Assembly: GCA_014706295.1 (NCBI GenBank)
Contig: JACSVZ010000007.1
Coordinates: forward strand, 35,438,633 to 35,502,632
Length of the DNA stretch: 64,000 nucleotides
Source: Lycocorax pyrrhopterus obiensis
Taxonomy: Eukaryota; Chordata; Aves; Passeriformes; Paradisaeidae
Direction of reading: 5' to 3'
Numbering within the stretch: position 1 is the first letter of the stretch; every line of letters begins with the position of its first letter. Shown here piece by piece: positions 38,267-51,239 of this stretch. The notes below the pieces were generated by a model, which saw nothing but the letters and a program-made list of their open reading frames with translations, was not told the DNA's origin and made no database searches. A program made the translations under genes and the position numbers.

Positions 38267-40198
38267 CATACATATTCATACCCACATATATACCAATTTG
38301 TTTTACTGTAATTGAATAAGTAACAATATTGAAATGGATCAAGTTTAAAAATTCTGCAAAACTTATGAAATGCACGAATCCTCAGAGTTATATGAAAACA
38401 AGTTTACAATCCACTGTGATTTGGTCACAAGACTGAATTACATTAATCCAGGTTTACCATAGTTATGACTAAAGAAACAGACTATTCCCGTGTGAGTGAG
38501 AAAGCACGGGAATTAAAAAAATTCAAACCTCATAATTATTAAAGGTTTAGAAAAGACAATGATTCATCTTACAAAGCAAACAATCCCTTGAATATAAAAT
38601 GTTTTGTTATGTATCAACTAAGGCTTTGATGATGATTTCCCAGAAATTTAGTTACATAAAGAGAGATGAAGAATTAATAATTGTTACTATACTCTCATGT
38701 GTAAGAGACAGGATTACAACTACTTCTCTTTGTTTAAGAGCTATTCATAAAAAAAAATAAAGGTTCCACTGCAAATGGTGGTAAATGTCCTCAAAATCAA
38801 AGGAAAAGGCCAGAGGTTTTTTTCTTTCTATGGTTTTATGTAGGAGTGTTACTTAGATGAGAAATACTCAGAGAGAAAGTATGTGTGCAAATTAATGCCC
38901 AAATGGCTGCAAAGAAAGTGAACATACTCTAATTATGCTTTGGGAAAGCATGTTTCCGGAAAATAAAAGCTCTGGAAATAAGAAAGCCCTCAAACCATGG
39001 ACAGAAGCACTGTATTTTTATTAATTTTGTTTTGGGAAATGTTTGTCTTCATATCTTACTTGTAAAATTATCTGTAACAAATTAACTACTGTTTACTCAA
39101 ATAAAACCCACCTGATTGATTCCATCATAACACTTACAATGAGAAAAAAATAGGAATATAAAACATAGAATTTAAACAAAATACAAAATAGTTAAATTTG
39201 ATCACTGCTATTTACATATTCCACCAATTAAAAAAAACACATGAGTTCAGGTCCTCTAACTGCATGGTATTCTCTGTTAACAAAAAGCATACTGCTTCAG
39301 TCTGTCTTTTTAACATTGGTAATATGGTTGATGGACTTCAATTCTCTTCTGAATTTTTTTCAAAAGGAAATGGGCTCACCATTATGATACTTTCTAATAA
39401 TGTAATATAACAATTTGATTATTCAAGTATTTTTTAGATTACCAGTGCCTGGAAATTAGTATCAGTAAGCATCTAAATAAGTAAACATTTAATAAAAATC
39501 CAGTTGTGAAATTTGGTGAAAATGTGAAAGTCTACGATAGGCAAAGCTTTCAAAATCATTAAAAAAAAGCACACACAGAAGGCCATATCTGCTGGAGAAA
39601 AGAAAGTCACTGATCTTATTTTTAGAAGACGACCACAGAACAGAAAAAAAAGAAATAGCACGTGTTTTTCAACATATCTGGTATGATTTTTTTTTATTAA
39701 CAAAAGAACATGAGACTATTTTTTCCTGCAAACTAATGTTCAGTTGACAATTACTGCTTTTATACTATGCTATAGTAATATGAACCTTTGTTCATAATGC
39801 CTCCTACACGTACAATTACCAAACCAAAGGGAAAAAAACACCCATTTAAACAGTAAAACACAAACTCTGAGAAATTGTAGGAACTGATACATCTTATAAT
39901 TTAGAGAGGTAATGGCTGAAACCACCAAGGGAGCTTTTCTCCTTAAAAATATTTCTCAAGTTCCATAGTTTAAAAGCCTGTGAAAAGCTTTGGTAAATCC
40001 TCCTGGATAAGCTGAGCTGCTCAAGAAATCAAATCACATAATACAATCATTGCCATTTATTTGTTTAGGGGAAGCAAATACCAAACTTCAGGTAAATGAC
40101 CTATAGTCAAAGTTTAGATTAGAAATTCTACTAAATTATTTGTGACTGCATGTATATTTTTTTCCATACATTGCAGGCAAACAGTGACAGTGATCAGG

Positions 40199-40310
40199 GC
40201 TCCCACTGCAATGCAGCCTGTTTGTATGGGCCTATTCTGGATGTATGCTATAATGGCTCCCATTGTGATGCAGTCATCATAGCATACATCCGGAACAGGC
40301 CCATACAAAC
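40199..40310 (-). repeat. Near-perfect inverted repeat (hairpin) with duplicated spacer
   Basis: Arms at 40220-40255 and 40275-40310 are 36 bases each and match at 33 of 36 positions as reverse complements, around a 19-base spacer. On the NOVA1 transcript strand two of the three differences become G-U pairs, leaving one true mismatch. The spacer (GCTCCCATTGTGATGCAG, 40256-40273) is also repeated in direct orientation just left of the first arm (40199-40216, with three differences). I recognise no transposon family. It may be a foldback duplication or a microRNA-like hairpin. Confidence 0.85.
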
Positions 40311-41863
40311 CACATGCTTTTTGTATCTAGCTCCTTCTTTTTTCATCTCTAAGTGCTAGTCTAATTCCATGTTCTGCTCATGGCAGATTTTATATGCTGT
40401 ATTTTTAATTAAATCCATAGCTCCCCAGCAGTGGACTCTAGTTCAGGGTTTATATGGTAAGAAGGTAGGAAGAGTTTCTGACTACTGCTCAAACATTCAG
40501 TCTGCCACACTTCTTTTTCTTTGTCTTCCTAGCGCCTTCCTGACTGCCAGATTGTGACCCTTTTATAGCATGTCCTGTTGATTTTCTATGAATGACATTT
40601 ATCTCCCACTAAATCTAGTTTTCTAGAATTTATGCCCTGAGTCCAATGTAGCCGATTAAGAAAGGCTGGGATGTCCATGAACAGTGCACCCCATCTGCCT
40701 TTAAATGGAATCATCCCAAAAAGATAAGAAGTTCTCACCCTTAATTATACAAGGAACATTAAGTATTAGATTAGATGGAGGGCTCCTCAAAGGCTCACTA
40801 GATACACACATAACACGATACTGTTTTCCAGAGACAGCTACAACATAAATAGTGAATTACTCTTATTACTAAAGCTATAATAATTACTATAGCAACATTA
40901 AAAACATTACCTGGCTGTAGGAATAAAGCATTACATAAAATGATTTTCATGCAGTAAGAGGTAAACTGAAGTTTAATGAAGAGATATTTTCCTCAAAAAC
41001 AAATGTCACACTCATTTCTGCCCACCAGAAGATTTATATAAATTCATAAATATTTTGTCATGTAATATGTCTACAGTAAAAAGGAGCAGAAAATGTTATG
41101 TAGGCAGAACTGTTTCTAAATAGAACTTTTTCACAATTTCTTGCACTGGATGACAGTTGCTCTGTCTCTATTTTTATAGCTACACATTCATTTTTCCTAA
41201 GCACTCAAAAATTCCTGCTTCACAGGTATTTGCTGAACTATTTTCATTCTTGTACAAAATTACTTTTAAAATGGCCAAGGTAGATATAACGGCCCTGGGA
41301 AGTTCGGTACCAAAGAGAATCAGATGAAGTGAACAAAAGATCTCCTGCCAGTACCGACTGAGCCAGACAGGAGCCTTTTTAAAAGGCCAGTCATTTTGTG
41401 ACTATTTTCAACTATTCAAAAGAATAATGCAATAATTTAATGTTTATACAAATGGTACAACATTTCAATGTGCTTATTATTTTTAATATTGGATTTGAAG
41501 GAAGGAATCTGCATCTCAAAGGACTCCAAGGCATAAGAGTTTTTCCACTGCTACTTTTCAAGAGTCGCCTCATGAGCTGGAATTCCTAATTAATCAAAGT
41601 AAGTTACTGATGCTCAGATACTCCTCCATGGCCGTGCTGTGCAGTAACACAAGAAAAACTTAATAGAATTAAGAACCTCACTGGTTCTTCTCCTCAGTAG
41701 GCACAAAAGACAAGTTCACCTCTAAAAATCAGACTCTCTACAGATACAAAAACATGTGAAATTGTCTCCTTTCTCTATTTCCCTGAGAGCTCATTTTATA
41801 GGATGGCAGCAAATTTATAAACGAAGAATGTGAACTTCAAGAATGGTGCTTAATCTGTGCTAA

Positions 41864-42247
41864 CTACCTGTATGAATTCTGTACAAGGAATGGCCCTGCT
41901 CTTGGCAATCTTTTAAGTCCGTTCCCTTCCCTAATACTAAGCCAGGGATGCTCATAAAGTTTCTCTGCTTCAGAGGCAGAGGAGCTCTGCAGGTACATGT
42001 GCTGGGGATGGGAAGGAAGGAGGGTGCAGTTGCTACCCCTCTGCTCTTCCCTTTTCCTCCAACTGCAGAATTTCTTCCTTGTTTCAGGAAAGAAGCTGAA
42101 GCTCAGTAATTCTGATGAGGTAAGAGACAAATATGGACACCATTCCAAAGCTCCCATACCACTTAGTACGACAGGATTTAGAGCCCTAGGGATAGGCACT
42201 CCTGCAGCAGGATCACATTGGCCAGCAAGAGTTGGACTATTGAGCAT
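41864..42247 (-). other. Unrecognised 127-codon open frame, probably not a gene
   Basis: This is the longest ATG-initiated frame in the window, on the same strand as NOVA1. It lies in a locally GC-richer block. I see no known domain, signal peptide or membrane segment. A 90-codon frame on the other strand overlaps it. The composition of the opposite strand (a strong pyrimidine tract and splice-like signals) explains the lack of stops as well as coding does. It is listed only because of its length. Confidence 0.15.
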
Positions 42248-42626
42248 TTATGCTTACAAAAACCTATGATCTCTTATTCCTAGAAATAACAGCATCAGAG
42301 TGGGTGGCAGTGCTCTGATATGCTTTTTTCATATTATTGTGACATGCTCAGATGGCATCATTTATCCAAATAAAGTATAATTTTTCACATTCATTAGCAA
42401 GCCAATGAACGGCAGTAATGTACATTAAGCTGAATAGGGGTGTGCAAATGCTCTAAAGCATTTATATGCCTGAGGGGCCTAACAACCCTTTGCCTATTCT
42501 TTTTTTTTAACCCCAAAATTACCTGCCCCCTATAATGACTTTTTCTTGCTCTCAAAACTTAATTACTTATGGAGTCTTTGAGATTTTCATTATTCACTAG
42601 CCATGCTCACACATCCCTTTTGGGGG

Positions 42627-42642
42627 AAAAAAAAAAAAAAAA
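42627..42642 (+). repeat. A16 homopolymer
   Basis: A run of 16 A follows GGGGG. No retrocopy is recognisable before it. Confidence 0.85.
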
Positions 42643-45600
42643 GGTGTCTTTGGATCGTGGAGAGAAGACCTAGAAAATGGTAATCTGTGGAAAAGGTGCA
42701 GTATTGATTGCTTGCTAAGATTTGGAATGCAATTTAAATGTTAACAATGTGCATTTTCAAGAATACATTTTAAGTGTCAGTAAACAGAGAAAAGTAGTTA
42801 AATTTTCACAATATGAAAAGTGTCCTATGAAATAAATTGAATGGGAAGATTAATTTTAAAATTTCTACATCCAAAGCACTGGCAGTTGAAGATTTTTAAT
42901 AACTCTTAACAAACACTATTTAACACCAAAAGAGTTGCCTAAATTGTCTAACAGGAGAATTGACTGGAAAGAGCAAAACTTGAGGAAAAGGCAGGAGAAG
43001 AACTGGCACCAATCAAATAATTTACAAAGGCAGAATGCCTACCAGTCAGTAATACATTCTGACTAAAATATACAAAAAATAAATATACCCCAAAATAAAC
43101 ACAGCTCAACTTTTTCAATTAAAAATTTTTTAATCAGAAGAATGATTGCATATAAGCATATCCATGTTTTATGCCTTTTTTGATACAGGTATTTGAAATA
43201 TGTCTAGCACATGTTTCTGGGTGCAAACAAATACAAAGGACATTAAAAATTGTTCTCTCAAGTGAAACAGGTTCAACTACGAACAACTACAAATGAAGAA
43301 CTGTGTACTACTTTAAGGCAAAAGCCTAGCATGAAGCATATATTCTAGTCTAGAAATAAAAAAGTTGCAGTAAGTAGTTTCTAATAACAAACAGAAACAA
43401 GAATAAACAAAGTGAAAACTGTCCACTGATATCTTGTAATTTTTGAGATGATATTTCACAGCTATAGACAGCAATATTCTTTTGTGAAACTTTAATTTGT
43501 TCCTACCCAGAACAAGGCACAGATTGAAAAAAGCTTTATTAATAACAACATATCCTCTGTTTTAACAGCGTAGAGAATGTTCCTAATGTCGTTATTGACC
43601 AAGTGTATCAGAATTATGGCAGGTTTTAAAAATCTGCCTGTTTTTCTCCAAATCTAATTTTAGGTTTCTCTCCTCGAAACTAATAAACCAGCCCAAAATA
43701 AAAATGAAATTCCTATTCATTCTGAAATCTTTTTTAGCACTAAAGAAACATGAAGAATTGTAAAATATGTATAATAGCTTAGCAATAGACTAATACATCC
43801 TAAAACGGGAAAAAACCCAAATGCAGTAGAATCCTTATTCTTTGATCATTCATGAGATTTTGCTTTAAGTCAAGGAAATTGTTTTTGCCCATTTGAAAAA
43901 GAATTTACCAGCCTAATTACATTTTTTAATCTTCTCTCAAACCATTTAATCCATGGATTGTTTACTCCTGGATGATACAAAATGCACTTTTAATTTTTTT
44001 TTTCTCTTACGAAAAAGCAAGATCAGAATCATAACAAAAATAACATCAAAAAATCAAAGTAATTTCATGATGCTGGAATTAATAAAGCCTATTTCCCTAC
44101 AGATTTGCATCTTTTTAAGGTAGGAAGATGCAGTCTCTGACAGAAGCTTTTCTCAAAACTGTCTGGGGACAGCAAATATAGGCATAAAAGAACGTCTTCC
44201 TTTAGGAGAGGATTTCATAGCATCATTCTCCAATCCAAAGATGCTTATCTTTTAAATGCACGTAAGAATTTTATTATCTGAGAGAAGTTCATCTCTTTGT
44301 CAAATGCAGATCATGTTCATAAAGGGTCCAATGTTGTTTCACAAAAACATCAGGTGAGGTAACACTGAGACTGAGGAAACAAATCAAGTGTCTTGTTTAA
44401 AATTGTCCTGATCATCATTCAGAAGCAATAGTATATGCATATATTAATTAAAAAAATCAAAATTCAACTATTATGCATTTGTGTATTTAGCCCTTTTGTA
44501 TGTTTTTGATAAACTAGGAATGGTACATTTTGAACATTCCTTTCGATGAAGTGTGTAAACCTTCCTTACAGTCACAAATGGCGCCCTCAGAAAAATGTTT
44601 ATGAAACAAAACACAGGTTTTAAAGGAACTCTTGCAACTATAATTCCTCCTGAGTACTGAGCAACTATACTGTGTCAAGTGTAGAAAATGGGTATTTACT
44701 TCTACTGAATTTGCATTTCCCGCTCAGAACACATGGTGGAATGTTTCGTGTGCCATGATACTTACATTCTGATATCAAGATCACTCTGAATTGTATTAAT
44801 GGCAGCTATATTCAAATAGGAAAAATTACGAGATCATAATCATAGCTCTCAATCCCTGCATTATTCCCATCTTTTTGTACCACTCCTAAGAAAACATGCT
44901 GCAGACTGTAGTGTTCTAGATATGGTCAAATGATTGAAAGAATAGGAAAAAATGTAGCAAGTAATAACTGAGGTACTTAGCATGCACAAAGGAAAGAAAA
45001 AAAATATTTAATAGATCAATACCAAATTGAACAAGTAAGAGGAAAAAATAAACACCTTAAACAATGGATTGAATAACTAAATTATGAGATATGCAAATGA
45101 GGTTAAATGTAAGTTTTCAAATAGAAGATAAGCAAAAAATTTACCACACGACTGTTGATTATGATGCACCTAGTTATTTGGTCTTTTTTAATTTCTACAC
45201 TGTTTTTCACTGCAGTATTTGGTGTAATGCTGCATTTTGTTTGCCTTAGTAATCATGAATATTACATGCATTGCGCTCAGTTTCAGAACATGAGCCTTTC
45301 TATATTTGTATGTTTCTTGTTAACGTGCTATGGAATTCAAAACCTATGGGACTTCGGGACCTTAATTTAAGCCTGTGGCAATGAAGATGCAGCTGTTCAT
45401 TTATAAGCAATCATCACAGATACAGAAGTTTTAAGATTAAATTTGAAAAGCCACTTTCCCAAACTTTTAAAATTATTAAATTATAGCAGAATCAGTGCTA
45501 TTTTTATTGAGAATTATTTTTACTCGTTAAGTTTTTTCCAAGTTTAAAATCAAACCAAAGCAATTTTACATAGCATTCCACCTGAGCTTGCACCACGTTA

Positions 45601-45947
45601 GAATTGCAGATTAAGTATCAGTATTTGATTATTATTGTAATGTTTACTTCTCACATACATAATTATAATATATCATCAACCATGACCCACTCAAGAGTCT
45701 TTTGAAGTTGGCATTATAAATTTTATTCTACATTCACCCAGGTGCAATTCAACACTGCTAGCACAATTTATTTAAATGAAACTTCTCCTATCATTGAATC
45801 AAATAATTATAAAGTAGTGTTATTTATTGGTCTTATAGAAATGCCCTAAATAAATAAAGTTATAAACCAAGCAGATGACTTTATCAACATATGAAATCTA
45901 TATATCTGTTGACATCTACAGATAACATATTAAAAGGTCAACATTGA

Positions 45948-46332
45948 TCAAAGGTCTGGAGAATCTCTTTTACAGGGAAAGGCTGAGGGAGCTGGGCCTG
46001 TTCAGCCTGAAGAAGTAGTGAGTGAGAGGGGACCTCATCAGTGTGTCTAAATATCCAAAGGAAGGGTGTCAAGAGAATGCATGCAGGCTCTTCTCGGTGG
46101 TGCCAAGTAAATGGACCAGAGGCAATAGGAAGAAACAAGCACAGAAAGTTCCACCTGAATGTGAGGAAGAACTCTTTACTGTGAGGGTGACTGTGTACTG
46201 GAACAGATTGCCCTGAGCGATTGTGGAGGCTCCCTCACTGGAGACACTCAAGAACCATCTGGATGCAATCCTGTGCCATGTGCCCTAGGATGACCCATTG
46301 TGGTCCCTTCCAACCTGACTTACCCTGTGACT
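45948..46332 (+). mobile_element. CR1 LINE, 3' fragment
   Basis: On the + strand, CR1 phrases run in order: AGGCTGAGGGAGCTGGGCCT, GTTCAGCCTGAAGAAG, GAGGGGACCTCATCA, AGGAAGAACTCTTTACTGTGAGGGTGACT and ACTGGAGACACTCAAGAACCATCTGGATGC, up to TCCAACCTGACTTACCCTGTGA. Translation keeps FTVRVTVYWNRLP of the ORF2 C-terminus before a stop. It is diverged, truncated and antisense to NOVA1. Confidence 0.93.
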
Positions 46333-48304
46333 CCACAAACGTATTTTTTTAACTGACATGATTGGATAGCTGTGTACCTGTGCTACAAGTTACTTTTTCA
46401 AATAGGATACTCTATTCTGTAGGATTAGGACAGTAATCCAGGGTGCAAAGGGCGGATCATGCATCTCTGAATTAGTGCCAAAGCTAAATTCCTGTGGCTA
46501 AAGTCCAAAGTTCTGCTGTATTAGGTGGCAACACCATGGAAAGCTTTGCAAGCAAGCTCTCAGGGCACTGTCAAGATGATCAGTAGATACTAATGAAAGT
46601 AGTATTTTCAGATGGCTGATAGAAATAGTATCATATTACCATGGCTCTCTTTCTTGATCGTAACAGGAAGTCTCCTTAGGTGTGTAGAAGCAGTGCTGTT
46701 TAATCCCTCCTTAATATTTTGTCCTGAGTACAGCCCGTGAAAGAAAAGTTTCGTCTCCAATGGATACTATAAGGTTCAACAAGATATTAGTCCTTTACAA
46801 ATGCCCAAAAACTGCAAGACAAGAAACTTATTTTCCTCTTTCACTCCTCCTCCTTTATCCCCTGAAATTTTTCTCTTCATTAAAAAAAAAAATATTGGAA
46901 GGCAGTGTTTCCTAAAGCAAGACAGGCCTTCCAAAAGACAATCACCCAGGTTTTGTGATTTTCCTACAAAGAAGTAGCTCTAGTTTCCTTTCCCTACAGA
47001 TCTAGCCACTGACATGAAACTCTGCAGCAAAAATCCTCAAGGAAATGCAAGTAAAAATTACAAAGTTTTCCAAAGCAGACAGGCTCCTTTCAAATGTAGT
47101 TTCACCTTTTCCTTGCAGACACACTGGGGACTTCCTTCAGTAACACCAGACAGACATAAAACGCAAATAAATGTGCAAAGACTAGAAAGGAGTGTGGTAT
47201 AAGCTGTTGGTTAAGAAAAATGGTACCATAAAAGTGCAACATCTAAAACCATATGATATGGGCTGCTGTAGATGCCACAAACTCAAGTGGGTGAAAATTT
47301 CTGAAGTAGAGTAGACTAGGATTTTCTGCTCTTTTGTTATGTTTCTCAGAACTCTCCCTTTTCTACCCTGCAGAAGCTCTCCACAGTGGTGTCAAAATCA
47401 GAGAGAAATACAACTGAAAAGACACCTATTTTTTTTGTACAATTATTTACATTGATGAGCAATCACCAGGAGAACTGCTGTCTCACTATCAGCTAAGTAA
47501 AATTTAGGCAGCATAAAAGATTCACAAGCATGAAGACAGCATTAGGAGCTGAACATCTAAGAGCTGTATTTCCTTATTTGTTATATCCCAACCCCTGGCA
47601 TATAGAATTCAGAATACAGGTAACTAAAGATTCTGTACCTCTCAAAATTTTAGCAAGACACACAATTTTGTTGTATTACTTGGAGGTAGGTATTGCTTAC
47701 ATTATTAAAGACTGTTTTGTATGGTATGTATTCAAAAGAAATCTAAGCTTAAAATTGATGCTTCAACTTTGTCTTTTCCTGATGTGTATATAGAACCATG
47801 TAGATATAAACTCTGAAAGAAATTTATTTTAGCTTTATTAATGTTAACATCAAAAACTTTAAATGCCACATATCCAGCAGACTGATTTATGCAAGTCAGA
47901 CTGCTTCAGAGTTCTGGCTCATTGATGTAAATTTTATTTTCCCTAATCAATTTTATTACTTTGTCCTGTTAGAAGTGTATTTCTTTCCAAGTTGACTCTA
48001 AACTGAATATCTTAAAGGAAACCCCCTCAAGATAATTCCCTGATGCAGTCACTACAAAGTGGTTATAGTGGTAGCGTGTAAATGACTACAATGCTGATGC
48101 TCATTCCTGAAACTGTGAAACATCACCTGACTTCTGTCAGAGTGAAGGACTTGGCAAGAAATTGTAACACACAGAAATTTCATGTGCTAGTGGCAATTAG
48201 AGGTCATTGTTCCCAACTAGGAATTTGAACCCTGCTCAACTATCTAATACAGATCTACCCACAATGCAAGTAATAAAAAGCTCCTAGGAAATGTGCATCT
48301 CACA

Positions 48305-48347
48305 TATCACTTTGGAGATCTGACAATCTCAAATCTCCAAAGTGATA
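48305..48347. repeat. Perfect 15-bp inverted repeat
   Basis: TATCACTTTGGAGAT at 48305-48319 is followed by its exact reverse complement at 48333-48347, separated by 13 bases. It forms a short perfect stem in RNA from either strand. It does not resemble a transcription terminator or a known element. Confidence 0.85.
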
Positions 48348-51190
48348 ACCAATCAGAAAGGAACCAAAAAAGGTCTTTCTCTGCTTCCTGGGTCTTTACA
48401 TGAACAGGCAAACCTAGCTAGAAGTAATCAAGGTTTTTCCATCCATTACTCAATAATATCTTCTAAGACAGTTGCTATTCAAATGCTTAAGGAATAAGTT
48501 CTAAGTAGTGGTATGGCTGAACAGCCCTGATAAAAAAAAGCAGCCTGCAGGAAATCCAGAAGGACAACCTCCAGAATTTAAAAAAGGTCACCAATGAGAC
48601 TGGCTTTCCTTCTGGGAAAAGTTCTGTATCATGTTCACACACAAGACAGAGACATTTAACAAAAAAATTCAACTGTATTCTAATCATAAACTAGAATACC
48701 CACAGACATGACTGGCCTAAGACAGCAGATTCAGAACGAACTTTTGTGCTTACAGTATGCAAGATAACAGTAACTTTTCTAATCAACACTGCAGTATCTC
48801 ATCTAACAGGTGACCTGGAGGATATGGAAAAGTAGAGTGAATTACAGTTTGCTGAAAATCCACCATAAAGGATTCAGACAGTTTTTTGTTTTGTTTTGTT
48901 TTTTTAATTTCAGAAAAAGAACACTATATTCTTTAGATCTTGGAGGTTTATTAAAGCAAATGGATGTCAAAAAGAAAGTAGGCCAATCAAAAATAAAAAG
49001 GATAAACGTAAGGCATTGCTTTATCCATGGGGAAAGATATATTTTTATATAATTTTATATAATTATTTTTTGTATAATTTACATATGTATAGATACATAC
49101 AGACCTCTCTAGAAATATTTTGTAAGTAAAAAAAGAGCTGCTGTCTACATTTCTTTAAATCTTTAACATGAATGGCCTAGTAAGAAAAACAGATGCAGAG
49201 AAATAGAAGCAAAAAAATGCAAAAACCAATAACACATATTTGATAATGTTAGTCTCAAGTCTTTTCATGTCAATCACCAGGAATTCTTGCAACTACCACT
49301 ATAAAGCTCCACTGTCATTGTCCCCGACTAAGAAGTATTTAATACAACAACTAAAGGGCAAATATAGAAGCAAAACAGCCCAGTAGCTGCCACTGCTCCT
49401 TCACTCTGCCTAAAATAAATAATTGGATAGGACATGATTAAACAGAATTACGTTAACAAGTATAGTTTACATGCACATATTTTCATGCATATAAATAAGA
49501 GGCAATGCCATATCGTCTCTGTCAGGAAGTCACCTTCATTTGCAAGGATGTGAATTTGAGCCACACAGCTCCTCAGCGGATCAAAATTAAAATGGAAGCA
49601 AATCAATTTTGTAATTATTAATATAATAGACAAGAACTAGGGTGGTGAGCCATCAATTCTAATTAAAGGCTGCAATTAAAGGATACTTCAATCAATCATC
49701 TCTCTGAAAGTATACTCTATTGATTGCTACATTAATTATTAAAATCATATTAAAATAAAATTCAGATTTAGTTATCTGCCAGCTACTTCAAGATAACATT
49801 CTGAGTCTTACAACTAAATGAGTGACATCATAACTAGGACTAAAATTTCTTTTCTTTTTTTTCTGTAAAGAATCTTAGAAAAGATACACAAGAATTTTAC
49901 TTTCTGACTCAGTCTATTAACTCCCCATGGCAGTCCTTTAGGACTTTCTTTTCCTCCCAATATTTGTCAGAATACCTATTCGTGTCTTGTGTACTTCAAG
50001 TATACATACATATCAGACAATCCTAAACTAGGTATTTTAAGAACTTTTGGTACAGGTAAGACCAAGCGCTAGTTGTATAAGTAATGGGGAGAAATGTTAA
50101 AATACAACTCATGATTTTGCAGTTCAAACTGAAATAAAGATAGATGAAAAACAGAGTTCATAGTTAATGGCAACAATGAGGTACTTGATTCAGTCATGTT
50201 TTATGTTCCTGTGAAGAAAAAGAACATAAATAAGAAAGTAGTTGAAAAGATGATGAAGATAATTGAATCCTGACCACAAAATTCAAGTTAAAGGCAGTCT
50301 CAGTTAAGAAAAACACAGAAAAGATTGAAGTAAATAGACTGTAAGACACAAAAGAAGACAAGTTATGGGTGTGGCAAGTAAGAATTGCGAAAAATTCCAT
50401 CCCACCTTAGTCCTTGCATAAACATCTTTTTACTCTGGTATGATAAAACCATAAAAAGCCACTTCCTGAATTCTTAAGTACATATGTTATCATACACTTT
50501 CCTAGTATCTGCAGCTAACATAATGACAAGAAAGTAATGTACAGTTGAAACCTTCTTGATTTCAGCTGCACAATTACAGTATCTAGTGTACAAAAATCAA
50601 CACAATTGCTTTGTTACCTTATCCAAACAATCCCTAAAGTGTTATTTAAATGTTGCCTGAAATGAAAAGATTGCCAGACGCTTTCAAAGACCATAGACCC
50701 TTGACTTTGAAAGAGCTGAGCTACAAAAGCTAAGACTACCTCCATAAAACCTTGAATTTGTAAAAACTTGTTCCAAATTGTTGAATTCCACAGCTAATTT
50801 TCAAGTTGCTAATTGCATCGGCAGGTGATCAGGCTACAGAAATCTATGAAGTTATGACTGCCACCCACTGCTCTGCAACTATGGCCTGTAATCAGGAGAA
50901 AAAAAAATTAAAAACACAGGAAGGGAGGAAAGGAAGAAAAAGAAAGGAATTTTTTTGATAATAAAGTATCTTATTTTATTAATCCATTGCTTATGTTAAC
51001 AGAAATGTAAGCATAAGCAAAACCTAGAAGCTGAAAATTCCAGCTACTTCTTCAAAAATAAAGATCAAACCTTACAAAATAAAGTAAGGTTTTAACTAAA
51101 GAATTTAACTAAATATCCATCAATCAAACTTGCTTCTCTTAATTGTGTTCCACCAACCTTAGCTTCCTTTGAAAGTCAAGTAAGTAACAG

Positions 51191-51239
51191 CAGGCGATAG
51201 CAGCAGGTGAGAGGGAACAGGCGATGGCAGCAGGTGAGA
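51191..51239 (+). repeat. Tandem duplication, 27-bp period, with duplicated donor-like sites
   Basis: The 22-base unit CAGGCGAT(A/G)GCAGCAGGTGAGA occurs at 51191-51212 and 51218-51239 with one difference. Each unit ends in CAG|GTGAGA, a strong 5' splice-site match on the + strand, opposite to NOVA1. No convincing exon precedes it. Confidence 0.8.

Noticed and set aside
44570..44600. GGCGCCCTC resembling a CTCF core
   Set aside because: One G is missing from the AGGGGGCG core, and the match is too weak to call.
45155..45370. 71-codon frame with apparent membrane segments
   Set aside because: Hydrophobicity comes from T-rich codons. No homology is recognised, and the frame lies in plain intron.
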